Shown: positions 41,726 through 49,936 of the stretch, piece by piece | How the letters are laid out: each line of letters begins with the position of its first letter | How positions within the stretch are numbered: position 1 is the stretch's first letter | Assembly (NCBI GenBank): GCA_001777915.1 | Contig: MFFN01000004.1 | Span: 489,744 to 553,743 of the forward strand | Origin: Candidatus Edwardsbacteria bacterium RifOxyA12_full_54_48 | GTDB lineage: Bacteria > Edwardsbacteria > AC1 > EtOH8 | Direction: 5' to 3' | Length of the DNA: 64,000 nt | Program-made: the position numbers and the translations under genes | Notes under the pieces: model-generated | The model's database searches: none | What the model was told of the DNA's origin: nothing | Seen by the model: the letters and a program-made list of their open reading frames with translations, nothing else

Positions 41726-44392
41726 TTGGTGGATGGATTGATAATAGACATTAGGAACATTACGGCCAAAGATCTGCCAACGGTCGGCAACAAGGCGGCC
41801 AACCTGGCCCGGCTGATGTCTTCGGGATTCAGCGTTCCCGACGGGTTTTGCCTAAGCGCCGAGGCTTATTGGCAGGCCCTGGTTCAGGGACATAGAGGCA
41901 AAGAGCTGGGGGATCTTTTAAGGAACATCGATCCGGGCCATGCGGAGAGGGTCCGGGACATTGCCCATGCCATATCCGAATTGTTTGACAAGGTATCCAT
42001 CCCCGATGAAATGGCCGGGAAGATCAAAAATAAATACCGGTCTGGTTTCACCGATAACGATCTGGCCGCGGTGCGCTCGTCGGCCACCGCCGAGGACCTG
42101 CCCGGCCTCTCCTTTGCCGGACAATATGACAGCTTCCTCAACCTCAGGGGAGCCGACGATATCTTGCCGGCAATAAAAAAAGTCTGGGCTTCCCTGTGGT
42201 CGGAGAGGGCCATTGTCTACCGGGAAAAGAACGGCATCAGACAGGACGATCTCGCGATGGCGGTGATCATCCAGCGGATGGTGCCGGCGGATGTCTCGGG
42301 CGTGGCGTTCACCGCCCATCCCGTCTCGGGCGACCGGGGATCCATTCTTATCAATGCCGTCCGCGGCCTGGGGGAAGAACTGGTGTCGGGGAAGACCAAA
42401 CCCGATCAATACCAGATCATAAAGGGTTCTTTCCAGATCGAAAAGGACCTGTCTGGTAACGAGCCACTGTTGTCGGACGGCAGGATAAAGGAATTGACAG
42501 GCATTGCCCTGAAGATAGAAAAGCTGTTCGGCTGTCCCCAGGATATCGAATGGGCTTTTAATAAAGATAAATTTTATATCCTGCAATCGCGGAATATCAC
42601 GGCAGCAGAAAACAACCAACCGCCCTTCCCGGTCATCTGGGGAAATACCGCCACCCGGGAGATCCTGAAAAACACGCCGGTCTACTGGTCCAACTGGAAC
42701 ACCCGGGAGAACATGCCCTATCCGTTGAAGCCGCTCAGCTGGTCGTTCTTCAACGATTTTCTGGTCCCGGCCATCAACCGGGCCATCTGGGGAGTGGCCC
42801 CGGGATCACCGATCTATCATTACAGCCACATCATCGACCTGGTGAACGGGCGCACCTATTGGAACATGAACCTGCTCTACGGACATCCGTTATTTCGCAG
42901 GATCATGCGGCCCATCATGGGGCGGATAGACCATGAGGCCACGGTCTTTTTCGAAAAGGCCTACCATAACGGGGATCTGCGGCCGGCGGCACTGCCGATA
43001 AACCCTTGGCAGAAGATGATCGTCGCAGCCACCGCCCTGAAGTGCTATCTGGGATTTCCCTGGTTCATGAGCCTGAAGCAGATCTACCGGCAATGCGACG
43101 AATACTGGGTTTTGGCCGACCAGTATGATGCCACCCCCCTGGAGGGGAAATCCAGCCGGGACCTGCTGGAGGAGGCCCGGCTGTTCGGGTTCGTCACCGC
43201 CCGGTATGCCTTTCCCCTGCTGTTCATCGCCAGCAAGGCGGTCATGGCGTTTGATGTCATCAAGCGATTGACCGGCGAGTGGCCCGGCTTCAGATACGAG
43301 GATCTGATGCTCGGCATCAAGGGGAACAAGACCACCGAGGCGGCCCTGGAGCTTTTCAAGCTTTCGCGGATGCCGGAAACCGTCAGGGGAATATTCGAAC
43401 GATCGGATGTTTCCCGGTGTGAAGAGTTTGAAACCGCCTTGGCAAAATATCCGGAGGGCCAGGACTATCTTGCCAGGGTCAACAAATTTCTTGATGCCTA
43501 CGGCCACCGGGGGATGAAGGACCTGGACATGGGCTATCCCAGCTGGGGCGAGGATCGCAGTTATGTTTACCAGATGATAAAGAGCTATCTGCAATTCGGC
43601 CCGGGCGATATCGATCCGATAAAGCAATTCGAGCAGTCGGTGGCCAGGCGCCGGCAACTGATAAAAACCGCCAAAGAACGCCTGTCTAAAAATCCAGGGG
43701 ACAGAATATTACCCGTCCGGCGCTGGCTGTTTCAGAAGATGGCGGATGTCATCCACGACTGCCTGCCCCTGCGGGAGAACGAGAAATTCTACGGCATCCG
43801 GTGCTTTCCCGGCAGCCGCCGGATAGTGTTGGAGATAGGCCGCCGCTATTGTGAAAAAGGTTTACTGGATGACCGGCAGGACATCTTCTATCTGACGGTG
43901 GGGGAGATAATGGATATCGAGAGCGGGAGATTTCCCGAAACCGGAAATATCAAGCAGTTCCTTCAAAAAAGAAAGGACGATTGGCAAAGCCAGGTGGATT
44001 CCGATCCGCCGTTCATCCTCCGCAGCGACGGTCGGCAGTGGCGGAACACCAACCAGAAGCCTCAGGAAGGAAATGTCCTGCGCGGGGTGGGGGCCTCTTC
44101 CGGCCGGGCCACCGGCCGGGCCCGGATCATCCGGGACCCTTCGCAGGCCCGCCTTTTCAACAAGGGCGAGATCCTGGTGGCGCCCTATACCGAGCCGGGC
44201 TGGGCCCCGCTGTTCCTTATGGCCAAAGCCCTGGTGATGGAGGTGGGCGGGGCGCTGTGCCACGGGGCCATCGTGGCCCGGGAATACGGCATTCCGGCGG
44301 TGGTGGGTGTGAACCGGGCCACCTCGGAGATAAAGGACGGGGACCAGATCACGGTGGACGGGAGCAGCGGGGAAGTGATAATAAATAAATGA
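41726..44392 (+). CDS. PEP-synthase-superfamily phosphotransferase, rifampicin-phosphotransferase-like
   Basis: 888 residues, TTG start at 41726 (or GTG 41729) one base after the preceding stop. ATP-grasp PPDK_N domain (about 1-300: VRSSATAEDLPGLSFAGQYDS, SGVAFTAHPVSGDRG, QDIEWAF), a large helical middle domain (about 310-775) and a C-terminal swivelling His domain with GGALCHGAIVAREYGIPAVVG (His about 846). The middle domain and the lack of a PEP/pyruvate TIM barrel separate it from true PEP synthase; this layout is that of rifampicin phosphotransferase (Rph). Substrate unknown. A neighbour resembles an aminoglycoside acetyltransferase. Confidence 0.8.
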   Translation: MVDGLIIDIRNITAKDLPTVGNKAANLARLMSSGFSVPDGFCLSAEAYWQALVQGHRGKELGDLLRNIDPGHAERVRDIAHAISELFDKVSIPDEMAGKIKNKYRSGFTDNDLAAVRSSATAEDLPGLSFAGQYDSFLNLRGADDILPAIKKVWASLWSERAIVYREKNGIRQDDLAMAVIIQRMVPADVSGVAFTAHPVSGDRGSILINAVRGLGEELVSGKTKPDQYQIIKGSFQIEKDLSGNEPLLSDGRIKELTGIALKIEKLFGCPQDIEWAFNKDKFYILQSRNITAAENNQPPFPVIWGNTATREILKNTPVYWSNWNTRENMPYPLKPLSWSFFNDFLVPAINRAIWGVAPGSPIYHYSHIIDLVNGRTYWNMNLLYGHPLFRRIMRPIMGRIDHEATVFFEKAYHNGDLRPAALPINPWQKMIVAATALKCYLGFPWFMSLKQIYRQCDEYWVLADQYDATPLEGKSSRDLLEEARLFGFVTARYAFPLLFIASKAVMAFDVIKRLTGEWPGFRYEDLMLGIKGNKTTEAALELFKLSRMPETVRGIFERSDVSRCEEFETALAKYPEGQDYLARVNKFLDAYGHRGMKDLDMGYPSWGEDRSYVYQMIKSYLQFGPGDIDPIKQFEQSVARRRQLIKTAKERLSKNPGDRILPVRRWLFQKMADVIHDCLPLRENEKFYGIRCFPGSRRIVLEIGRRYCEKGLLDDRQDIFYLTVGEIMDIESGRFPETGNIKQFLQKRKDDWQSQVDSDPPFILRSDGRQWRNTNQKPQEGNVLRGVGASSGRATGRARIIRDPSQARLFNKGEILVAPYTEPGWAPLFLMAKALVMEVGGALCHGAIVAREYGIPAVVGVNRATSEIKDGDQITVDGSSGEVIINK

Positions 44393-44429
44393 AAAGTTAA
44401 AAATAAAACATAAAAAACAAGGATTCGCC

Positions 44430-44831
44430 ATGCCAAAGAAAAACTATGGACTGACATTATTGGGTAAAAAGGTCACCAGGCCCGGCGGCAAGTTGGAGGC
44501 CTTTCCCAACAAGTATCCCAAAAGGGACTACCAGGTGGTGCTGGAATCGGCCGAGTTCACCGCGGTCTGCCCCATCACCGGGCAGCCGGATTTCGGGACC
44601 ATCACCATCAACTACGTGCCGGACAGGCTGATCATCGAATCCAAATCCTTAAAACTTTACCTGTGGTCCTTCCGCAACCAGGGCATCTTTCACGAGGAGG
44701 CGGTCAATAAAATATTGGATGATATCGTCAAGATCGCCAAGCCCCGCCGCTGCAAGGTGACCGGGTTCTTCAATGCCCGGGGGGGTATTGCTATTAACGT
44801 AAGCGCCAGCTATAATTGCGAGGAGAAGTAA
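44430..44831 (+). CDS. queF: NADPH-dependent 7-cyano-7-deazaguanine reductase
   Basis: 133 residues, short (unimodular) QueF. Reduces preQ0 nitrile to preQ1 in queuosine synthesis. Active-site Cys in FTAVCPITGQPDFG (about 47-60), and the conserved YLWSFRNQGIFHEEAVNKI with Glu and His. No preQ1 riboswitch-like sequence is visible in the short leader. First gene of the que cluster. Confidence 0.96.
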   Translation: MPKKNYGLTLLGKKVTRPGGKLEAFPNKYPKRDYQVVLESAEFTAVCPITGQPDFGTITINYVPDRLIIESKSLKLYLWSFRNQGIFHEEAVNKILDDIVKIAKPRRCKVTGFFNARGGIAINVSASYNCEEK

Positions 44832-44853
44832 TCATTTTGGCTGAGAACTGACC

Positions 44854-44945
44854 GTCACCCTGAGAAGTCAATATTGGTTGGCAAGCCGAATGGGTGACTT
44901 GGTCATCCCTCAACCGGTGTTGCTTCGTTGTGTCCTCGGGATGAC
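44854..44945. repeat. ~92-bp double-hairpin repeat, copy 1
   Basis: GTCACCC (44854) pairs with GGGTGAC (44892), and GTCATCCC (44903) with GGGATGAC (44938). Nearly the same sequence follows at 45003-45094 and again at 61395-61485. Confidence 0.85.
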
Positions 44946-45002
44946 AGCATGGATCGTTTAGTTTGCATGGCAATGCGGTCCTCTCGCGATGACCGGACCA
45001 CT

Positions 45003-45094
45003 GTCACCCCGAGAAGGCAATCTTGGTTGACAAACTGAATGGGTGACATGGCCATCCCTCAACCGGCATTGTTTCGTTGTGCCCTCGGGATGAC
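45003..45094. repeat. ~92-bp double-hairpin repeat, copy 2
   Basis: GTCACCCCGAGAAGGCAATC start, inner GAATGGGTGAC, CATCCCTCAACCGGC, end CTCGGGATGAC. It differs from copy 1 by scattered substitutions. The two copies fill the 307-bp queF-queD spacer together with a third partial GGATGAC/GCGATGAC stretch around 44985. Confidence 0.85.
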
Positions 45095-45138
45095 AATAAA
45101 TTAGAAGATAGCAATCATATCAACCATAAGGAGACAGC

Positions 45139-45510
45139 ATGTATTACGTGTCCGCCGTCCAGCATTTTTCCGCGGCCCACAGCTTGCGGGGCTACCAGGG
45201 CAAGTGCGAGAACCTGCACGGCCACAACTACAAGGTGGAGGTGGAGCTTAAAGGGCTGGAGCTGACCAAGAACGGCATGGTGGTGGATTTCACCGATCTG
45301 CGGGCGGCCCTGGACAAGGTCCTGGCCCGGATGGACCACAAACATCTCAACGAGATCAAGCCGTTCGACAGGATCAACCCCACCGCCGAGAACATTGCCA
45401 AGCTGGTCTACGAGGAGATGCTGCTGAAATTCAGCGCCAAAAAGATCAAGGTCAGCCAGGTGGTGGTGTGGGAAAGCGAAGGATGCAAGGCCACCTATGG
45501 GCCTAAATAA
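45139..45510 (+). CDS. queD: 6-carboxy-5,6,7,8-tetrahydropterin synthase
   Basis: 123 residues, PTPS fold. Converts dihydroneopterin triphosphate to carboxytetrahydropterin. Zinc histidines in HFSAAHSL and HGHNY, catalytic Cys in CENLHGH (about 25-31), and Glu near the C-terminus in WESEG. Its end overlaps the queC start by 14 bp. Confidence 0.96.
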   Translation: MYYVSAVQHFSAAHSLRGYQGKCENLHGHNYKVEVELKGLELTKNGMVVDFTDLRAALDKVLARMDHKHLNEIKPFDRINPTAENIAKLVYEEMLLKFSAKKIKVSQVVVWESEGCKATYGPK

Positions 45511-46174
45511 AAAAGCCGTGATCCTGCTGTCCGGCGGGCTGGATTCGGCCACCGTCCTGTTCTGGGCCATAAAGAAAGGCTATCATCCGCAGGCCCTGAT
45601 ATTCGACTACGGCCAGCGGCACAGCCGCGAGGTGGCATCGGCCAGGGCGTTGTGCAAAAAGACCGGCGTGCCCTTTCGGGTCATTTCCATAAAACTGCCC
45701 TGGCAGGGCAGCAGCCTGCTGGATAAAAAAACCACACTGCCCAGGGCCGGAAGCGTGAAGAATATCGGATTAAAGATCCCCTCCACCTATGTGCCGGGAC
45801 GCAACACCCTGTTCCTCAGCTACGGGCTTTCATTTGCTGAAGCTACTGGGGCCGGAGCGGTGATGATCGGGGCCAACGCCCTGGATTATTCGGGCTACCC
45901 CGACTGCCGGCCGGATTTTATTGAGGCCATGTCAAAGGTCTTTAAACTGGGCACCAAGGCCGGACGGCAGGGAAGACCGATAAAGATAGTTGCACCGCTT
46001 CTTAAACTGACCAAATCCCAAATAATAAAATTGGGAATCAATCTAGGCGTGCCGTATGAGCTGACCTGGTCCTGCTACCGGGGCGGCAAGAGGCCCTGCG
46101 GGACCTGCGATTCCTGCCTTTTGAGGAACAAGGGGTTCGATGAGGCGGGGGTCGAAGATCCGGCGCTAAACTAA
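45497..46174 (+). CDS. queC: 7-cyano-7-deazaguanine synthase
   Basis: 225 residues. ATP-dependent conversion of carboxydeazaguanine to preQ0. PP-loop LLSGGLDSAT (about 9-18), FDYGQRHS, and the C-terminal zinc cysteines CYRGGKRPCGTCDSC. Overlaps queD, so translation is probably coupled. Confidence 0.96.
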   Translation: MGLNKKAVILLSGGLDSATVLFWAIKKGYHPQALIFDYGQRHSREVASARALCKKTGVPFRVISIKLPWQGSSLLDKKTTLPRAGSVKNIGLKIPSTYVPGRNTLFLSYGLSFAEATGAGAVMIGANALDYSGYPDCRPDFIEAMSKVFKLGTKAGRQGRPIKIVAPLLKLTKSQIIKLGINLGVPYELTWSCYRGGKRPCGTCDSCLLRNKGFDEAGVEDPALN

Positions 46175-46272
46175 CCGCGGAGACGCGAAGAACGCAAAGA
46201 TTTATTTTAGAGCCGTCTGGCGGCCAATTGGTTTATCAAACAATAAAAGAGAACCCTTTTAAAAAGTGTAAC

Positions 46273-46911
46273 ATGCATTATTTCTTCACTATTTTAATAA
46301 TAACCATTTTCCAAGTATCTGCGCTTGCTCAGGATTCCATCCTGATCAAGCTTCAGCAGAATATGGATCGGCAGGAGGCGGAGCAGAAGGAACTGGTCTA
46401 CAGCTATAACACCATCAGTTACGTTCATAAACTGGACAAGCACGGAGTCGTCAAAAAGACCGATACTACCAAGACCTGGCATAAATTCAAGGGCGATTCC
46501 CTGCAGGAATATACCCTGCTGTATTCATCCAATAAAAAAGAAGAAAAGAGCGAGGGGATGAAAAGGCGCAGCGAAAAGGTCAAACTGCCAAAGTTAAACG
46601 ACCCGGCCTACAATTTCCGGGTGGACCCAACATCGGGGAAGGTTGCCTTCAACCCCAAAAAGCCCAAGAAAGGCGATGTGGCCGGTGAATTGCTGTACGA
46701 TCCTCAGGACCTGACCTGTAAACAGATAAATGCCACCATGCCCAAATTGAAGTGGCCGGTTAAAGAGCTCGAAATGGAGATGAGGTTCATCCAGATCAAA
46801 GAATTCCTGTTCCCTTCGGAATTCCGGGTGCAGGTCGGCTGGAATGCGCTGATCAACCGGGGAAGGATAAGGGTGGTGAGTCAAAATTCGGATTTCAAGA
46901 TATACCAGTAA
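46273..46911 (+). CDS. Hypothetical secreted protein inside the que cluster
   Basis: 212 residues from the ATG at 46273: signal peptide HYFFTILIITIFQVSALAQ, then a Lys/Gln-rich mature chain with YNTISYVHKLDKHG, a central KLPKLNDPAYNFRVD and SEFRVQVGWNALINRGRIRV strands. This could be an outer-membrane-lipoprotein-sorting-like beta sheet, but no family is certain. It has no obvious link to queuosine. A GCGGAGACGCGAAGAACGC oligo-repeat lies just upstream (about 46180). Confidence 0.65.
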   Translation: MHYFFTILIITIFQVSALAQDSILIKLQQNMDRQEAEQKELVYSYNTISYVHKLDKHGVVKKTDTTKTWHKFKGDSLQEYTLLYSSNKKEEKSEGMKRRSEKVKLPKLNDPAYNFRVDPTSGKVAFNPKKPKKGDVAGELLYDPQDLTCKQINATMPKLKWPVKELEMEMRFIQIKEFLFPSEFRVQVGWNALINRGRIRVVSQNSDFKIYQ

Positions 46912-47293
46912 TGGAATTCTTCGCAAGTTTGGTCAATTCAATTGTCATTCCGGGCTTGACCCGGAATCCAGCCGATCTTTGCCTTTCTGGTTTTCTGCCG
47001 GAGCCTATGCCGAATGCAATGTAGTGCCGGAATGATATTCTTTAATCACACAAAATAGGTTAAGAATGATTGGTCGCACTGGAGCAGCTGGATTAAATTA
47101 CCGTTAGCCGTTCTTTTCTCAATCGGGAGAAAAGAACCAAAAGACCTCGCGGGGTGCGCTGCCACACCCCGCACCCCGGCTATCCGCCTACCTTTCCACT
47201 ACGACGGACAAGCCGGCGGATCAGGATTCCGATCATATAGCCAACGATTATTGAAGCATCCTTGTGGTCAGTAGTTATCATTTTTAAGATCCA
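46912..47293. other. Gene-less spacer with hairpin repeats
   Basis: ATTCCGGG-CTTGA-CCCGGAAT (46947-46967) is a member of the GTCATTCC repeat family. GTTCTTTTCTC-AATCGG-GAGAAAAGAAC (47110-47137) is an 11-bp perfect stem followed by CAAAAGACC and a GC-rich GGGGTGCG...CACCCCGCACCCC palindrome. No gene found. Confidence 0.6.
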
Positions 47294-47974
47294 ATGAAAC
47301 CCACCGCCAAAATAACCGAAATATTCCATTCCCTGCAGGGCGAGGGCATCTATCTGGGCGACCCCACCACCTTCGTGCGCCTGGCCGGCTGCAACCTGGA
47401 TTGTTCTTACTGTGATACGCCGCAGGCCAAGGACGACGGCAAAGCCACCGAGATGAATGTCTCGGAGGTCTTGGCTAAAATAAGCGCCGTCACCCAGCCG
47501 GGTCAGTTCGTCTCCTTCACCGGCGGGGAACCGCTGCTGCAGTCGGGATCCCTTTCCGCCATAATTCCCGTTCTAAAAGAGAAAAAGTTTATAACCTATC
47601 TGGAGACCAACGGCACTCTGCCCCGGGAATTAGCACCCCTTATCTCCGGGATCGAGGTGATCTCCATGGACATCAAGCCGCCCTCGGCCTGCGGGGAAGA
47701 CCTTTGGGATGTTCAGAGGGAATTTTTGACTATCGCCAAAGAGAAGGCCTTTGTCAAAATGGTGGTCTGCGACAATACGGTTCCAGGCGAAGTCGAGCGG
47801 GCCGCCAAGATGATAGCCGATATTGACAAAAAGATCATTTTTATCCTCCAGCCGGCCGAAGGCAGGTCCGCCCCGGACATACAGGCGGTGCGCAGATACC
47901 AGGGCCTGGCCGGTCAGTTTTTAACCCAGGTCAGCATAATCCGACAGATGCACAAGATCTGGCAGATAAGATGA
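47294..47974 (+). CDS. queE: 7-carboxy-7-deazaguanine synthase (radical SAM)
   Basis: 226 residues. Contracts carboxytetrahydropterin to carboxydeazaguanine. FHSLQGEG N-terminus, radical-SAM cluster CNLDCSYC (CxxxCxxC, about 34-41), FTGGEPLLQ, and ETNGT. Closes the QueF-D-C-E set; folE and tgt are elsewhere. Confidence 0.95.
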   Translation: MKPTAKITEIFHSLQGEGIYLGDPTTFVRLAGCNLDCSYCDTPQAKDDGKATEMNVSEVLAKISAVTQPGQFVSFTGGEPLLQSGSLSAIIPVLKEKKFITYLETNGTLPRELAPLISGIEVISMDIKPPSACGEDLWDVQREFLTIAKEKAFVKMVVCDNTVPGEVERAAKMIADIDKKIIFILQPAEGRSAPDIQAVRRYQGLAGQFLTQVSIIRQMHKIWQIR

Positions 47975-48053
47975 GACTTCTATAAAAATGTTCTTTACCA
48001 CGCTTGCGCGCCACCTCTTTCGTCGGCGTAAACTCCGCGCTACAGCGTGCAGG

Positions 48054-48146
48054 CACGGAAACACTGAATTTTGGAATAATAATTCCGGAGAAGATCGTTT
48101 TTAAGGCTCTTTCTTTGGTATTTTCATTAGTTCCGTGTTTCAGTGG
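48054..48146. repeat. Miniature inverted oligo-repeat element upstream of the hydrogenase operon
   Basis: CACGGAAACACTGAA (48054-48068) and TTCCGTGTTTCAGTGG (48131-48146, reverse complement CCACTGAAACACGGAA) use the same CACnGAAA units in opposite order. Loop about 60 bp with GGAATAATAATTCC. A gene-less relative of the GxxExxY element at 49442. Confidence 0.6.
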
Positions 48147-48216
48147 TTGGTTTCGTAAAAGGTCTCAAAATAATTTAAGAAGAATTTTCACCCCTAACGG
48201 AACGCTTAAAAAGGGC

Positions 48217-48246
48217 TTGACTTTTTGCCGTCTTTGTGAAATAATT
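48217..48246 (+). promoter_or_regulatory. Candidate sigma70 promoter for the hydrogenase cluster
   Basis: TTGACT (48217), 18-nt spacer, ATAATT (48241), the only good promoter-like match in the 376-bp spacer before the first hydrogenase gene. A weak AGGGCC/GGCCCT stem with T-run (about 48269-48299) follows and could act as an attenuator. Confidence 0.4.
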
Positions 48247-48350
48247 CACAAATTATGGCCTTACATTAAAGGGCCCTTTTGTCATTGGCCCTCTTTTTGT
48301 TAAGCCCGTTCAGCACAATGCTAAAAACAATATAAACCGGATCATATCAT

Positions 48351-49436
48351 ATGTCGCAAAACAAGAACTATTCACTTGCCAGATCCAAGGTGCCGGAGCT
48401 GCTGGCGCGCCTGATAAAGAAGGGCGACGAGGTCTGGGGGCCGATGGCCGGCGAGAACGGAGACGATTTTTTTGGCCGGCTGACTTCCGAGAAGGAACTG
48501 GCCGGGGATTACGTCAACGGCTATCTGGGCGCCAAGCGGTTCGTGTTTCCCCAGATCGAGGAGATGTTCCGCTATAAAAAGAACAAATCCGGACTGGAAT
48601 TGTCCGAGCCGGAAGCCATGCCGCGGGCGGTGATCTGGGGCATACGCTCCTGCGACATGTCGGCGGTCAACTATTTCGACAGCTTCTTCGGCCAGGGCGC
48701 CAAATCCGGCCCGGACTGGAAATCGGGCGATCCCCTGCCGGATCCGCTTTATGAGGCCCGCCGGAACCGGGCGGTGTTCATCACCATCGGCTGCAATGTG
48801 GCCGGGCCCAAGTGTTTCTGCGTCTGTACCGACAGCGGCCCGTTCCTGGCCCAGGGCTTTGACATTCAGCTTACCGACCTGGGCGACCGCTACTTTGCCG
48901 AGGTGGGCAGCCCCAAGGGCGAGGAGTTCATCAAGGAATTCAAGGAATATTTCACCCCGGCCCAGGACGGCGACCAGCATGCCCGGCGCAACCTGGAGAA
49001 CCAGGCCGAAAAGACCTTCCAGCAGCCCATCAGCTTCTTTGCCAAGGCCATGCGCCGGATGGACCAGGGGCATCTCAAGCCGGAGTTCTGGCAGAAGGTG
49101 GCCGATTACTGCATCGGCTGCGGGGGCTGCATCTACGTCTGCCCCATGTGCTCCTGCTTCGACGTGGACGACCGGGTGGAGTCAGAAAACGAAGGGATGC
49201 GGTATCGCAGCTGGGACACCTGCGATTTCGCCGGGTTCACCCGCGAGGTTTCGGGCCACAATCCCCGGGCCACCCGGGCCGACCGGAGAAAACGCTGGTT
49301 CTACCACAAGGTGTCCATGGACTACCTGGAGAAGAACCCGGTGATCGGATGCGTGGGCTGCGGCCGCTGCGTGATCGCCTGCCCCGGCGGGGTGGATATG
49401 CCGACGGTGATCCGCTGGATGAGAAAAACGGAATAG
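48351..49436 (+). CDS. 4Fe-4S dicluster protein, sulfhydrogenase beta/AsrA-like subunit
   Basis: 361 residues, cytoplasmic. About 250 residues of alpha/beta lead with an IRSCDMSAVNYFD segment and a CNVAGPKCFCVC cysteine cluster, then two ferredoxin motifs: CIGCGGCIYVCPMC (about 249-262) and CVGCGRCVIACPGG (about 338-351). It matches sulfhydrogenase beta (HydB) and anaerobic sulfite reductase A subunits, which relay electrons to a partner flavoprotein. That partner (gamma/HydG-like) is at 49937, after an inserted GxxExxY gene. First gene of the hydrogenase cluster. Confidence 0.88.
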   Translation: MSQNKNYSLARSKVPELLARLIKKGDEVWGPMAGENGDDFFGRLTSEKELAGDYVNGYLGAKRFVFPQIEEMFRYKKNKSGLELSEPEAMPRAVIWGIRSCDMSAVNYFDSFFGQGAKSGPDWKSGDPLPDPLYEARRNRAVFITIGCNVAGPKCFCVCTDSGPFLAQGFDIQLTDLGDRYFAEVGSPKGEEFIKEFKEYFTPAQDGDQHARRNLENQAEKTFQQPISFFAKAMRRMDQGHLKPEFWQKVADYCIGCGGCIYVCPMCSCFDVDDRVESENEGMRYRSWDTCDFAGFTREVSGHNPRATRADRRKRWFYHKVSMDYLEKNPVIGCVGCGRCVIACPGGVDMPTVIRWMRKTE

Positions 49437-49441
49437 ATCGC

Positions 49442-49915
49442 CCCACGAAACACACTAAACTGCACGAAAATTTATCTTGCATCATGAAACCCGGAATAAT
49501 ATATAAAGAGGAAAGTTATCAGATCGTAGGTGCTTGTTTTGAGGTATATAAAACCATGGGGAACGGATTTTTGGAACCGGTTTATCAAGAGTGCTTGGAG
49601 ATAGAATTTACTCGACAAAAAATCCCATTTGTAGTCCAAAAGGAACTTTTATTAAGTTATCGCAACCAGGTGCTGAAGCAAAAATATAAACCTTATTTCA
49701 TCTGTTACGATAAAATCGTTGTTGAAATCAAAGCTGTGGATAAAATTGCTGATGAACACCGAGCGCAAATATTGAATTACCTGAATGCCACAGGTTATAA
49801 ACTTGGTTTGCTGATAAATTTCGGGCATTACCCCAAGATTGAAAACGAGAGATTCGTGTTATAACCAATTTCCACTTAACCAGAAAAATTTCGGGTTTTT
49901 CGTGTGTTTCGTGGG
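49442..49915. mobile_element. Inverted-repeat-bounded element carrying a GxxExxY gene
   Basis: The outer 14 bp, CCCACGAAACACAC (49442-49455), is exactly inverted at 49902-49915, and the similarity continues imperfectly for about 30 bp (CGAAAATTT / AAATTTCGGG). The gene between them fills the element. It separates two genes whose products should form one complex, and its composition is AT-rich against GC-rich flanks. No transposase. The mobility mechanism is unknown. Confidence 0.65.
49484..49864 (+). CDS. GxxExxY protein
   Basis: 126 residues. Hallmark G-N-G-F-L-E-P-V-Y (about 26-34) gives the family its name. A PD-(D/E)xK-like core follows: FICYDKIVVEIKAV with E-x-K, and QILNYLNATGYKLGLLINFG. 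GxxExxY proteins are small, scattered in many bacterial phyla, and have no proven function; a nuclease-like fold is assumed. It sits inside an inverted-repeat element in the hydrogenase operon. Confidence 0.88.
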   Translation: MKPGIIYKEESYQIVGACFEVYKTMGNGFLEPVYQECLEIEFTRQKIPFVVQKELLLSYRNQVLKQKYKPYFICYDKIVVEIKAVDKIADEHRAQILNYLNATGYKLGLLINFGHYPKIENERFVL

Positions 49916-49936
49916 CAAAAATAAAGCAAGAGTATT

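Noticed and set aside
41726-44392. Phosphoenolpyruvate synthase (ppsA)
   Set aside because: The PEP/pyruvate-binding TIM-barrel domain after the His domain is missing and the middle domain is of Rph type.
44393-44429. preQ1 riboswitch before queF
   Set aside because: The 37-nt leader is A-rich without a stem-loop or pseudoknot pattern of the known classes.
44854-45094. CRISPR array in the queF-queD spacer
   Set aside because: There are only two ~92-bp copies, with internal hairpins and no short regular repeat-spacer pattern or cas genes.
48004-48303. 99-codon frame upstream of the hydrogenase genes
   Set aside because: It runs through an inverted oligo-repeat and a probable promoter, has no ribosome site and its product has no domain.
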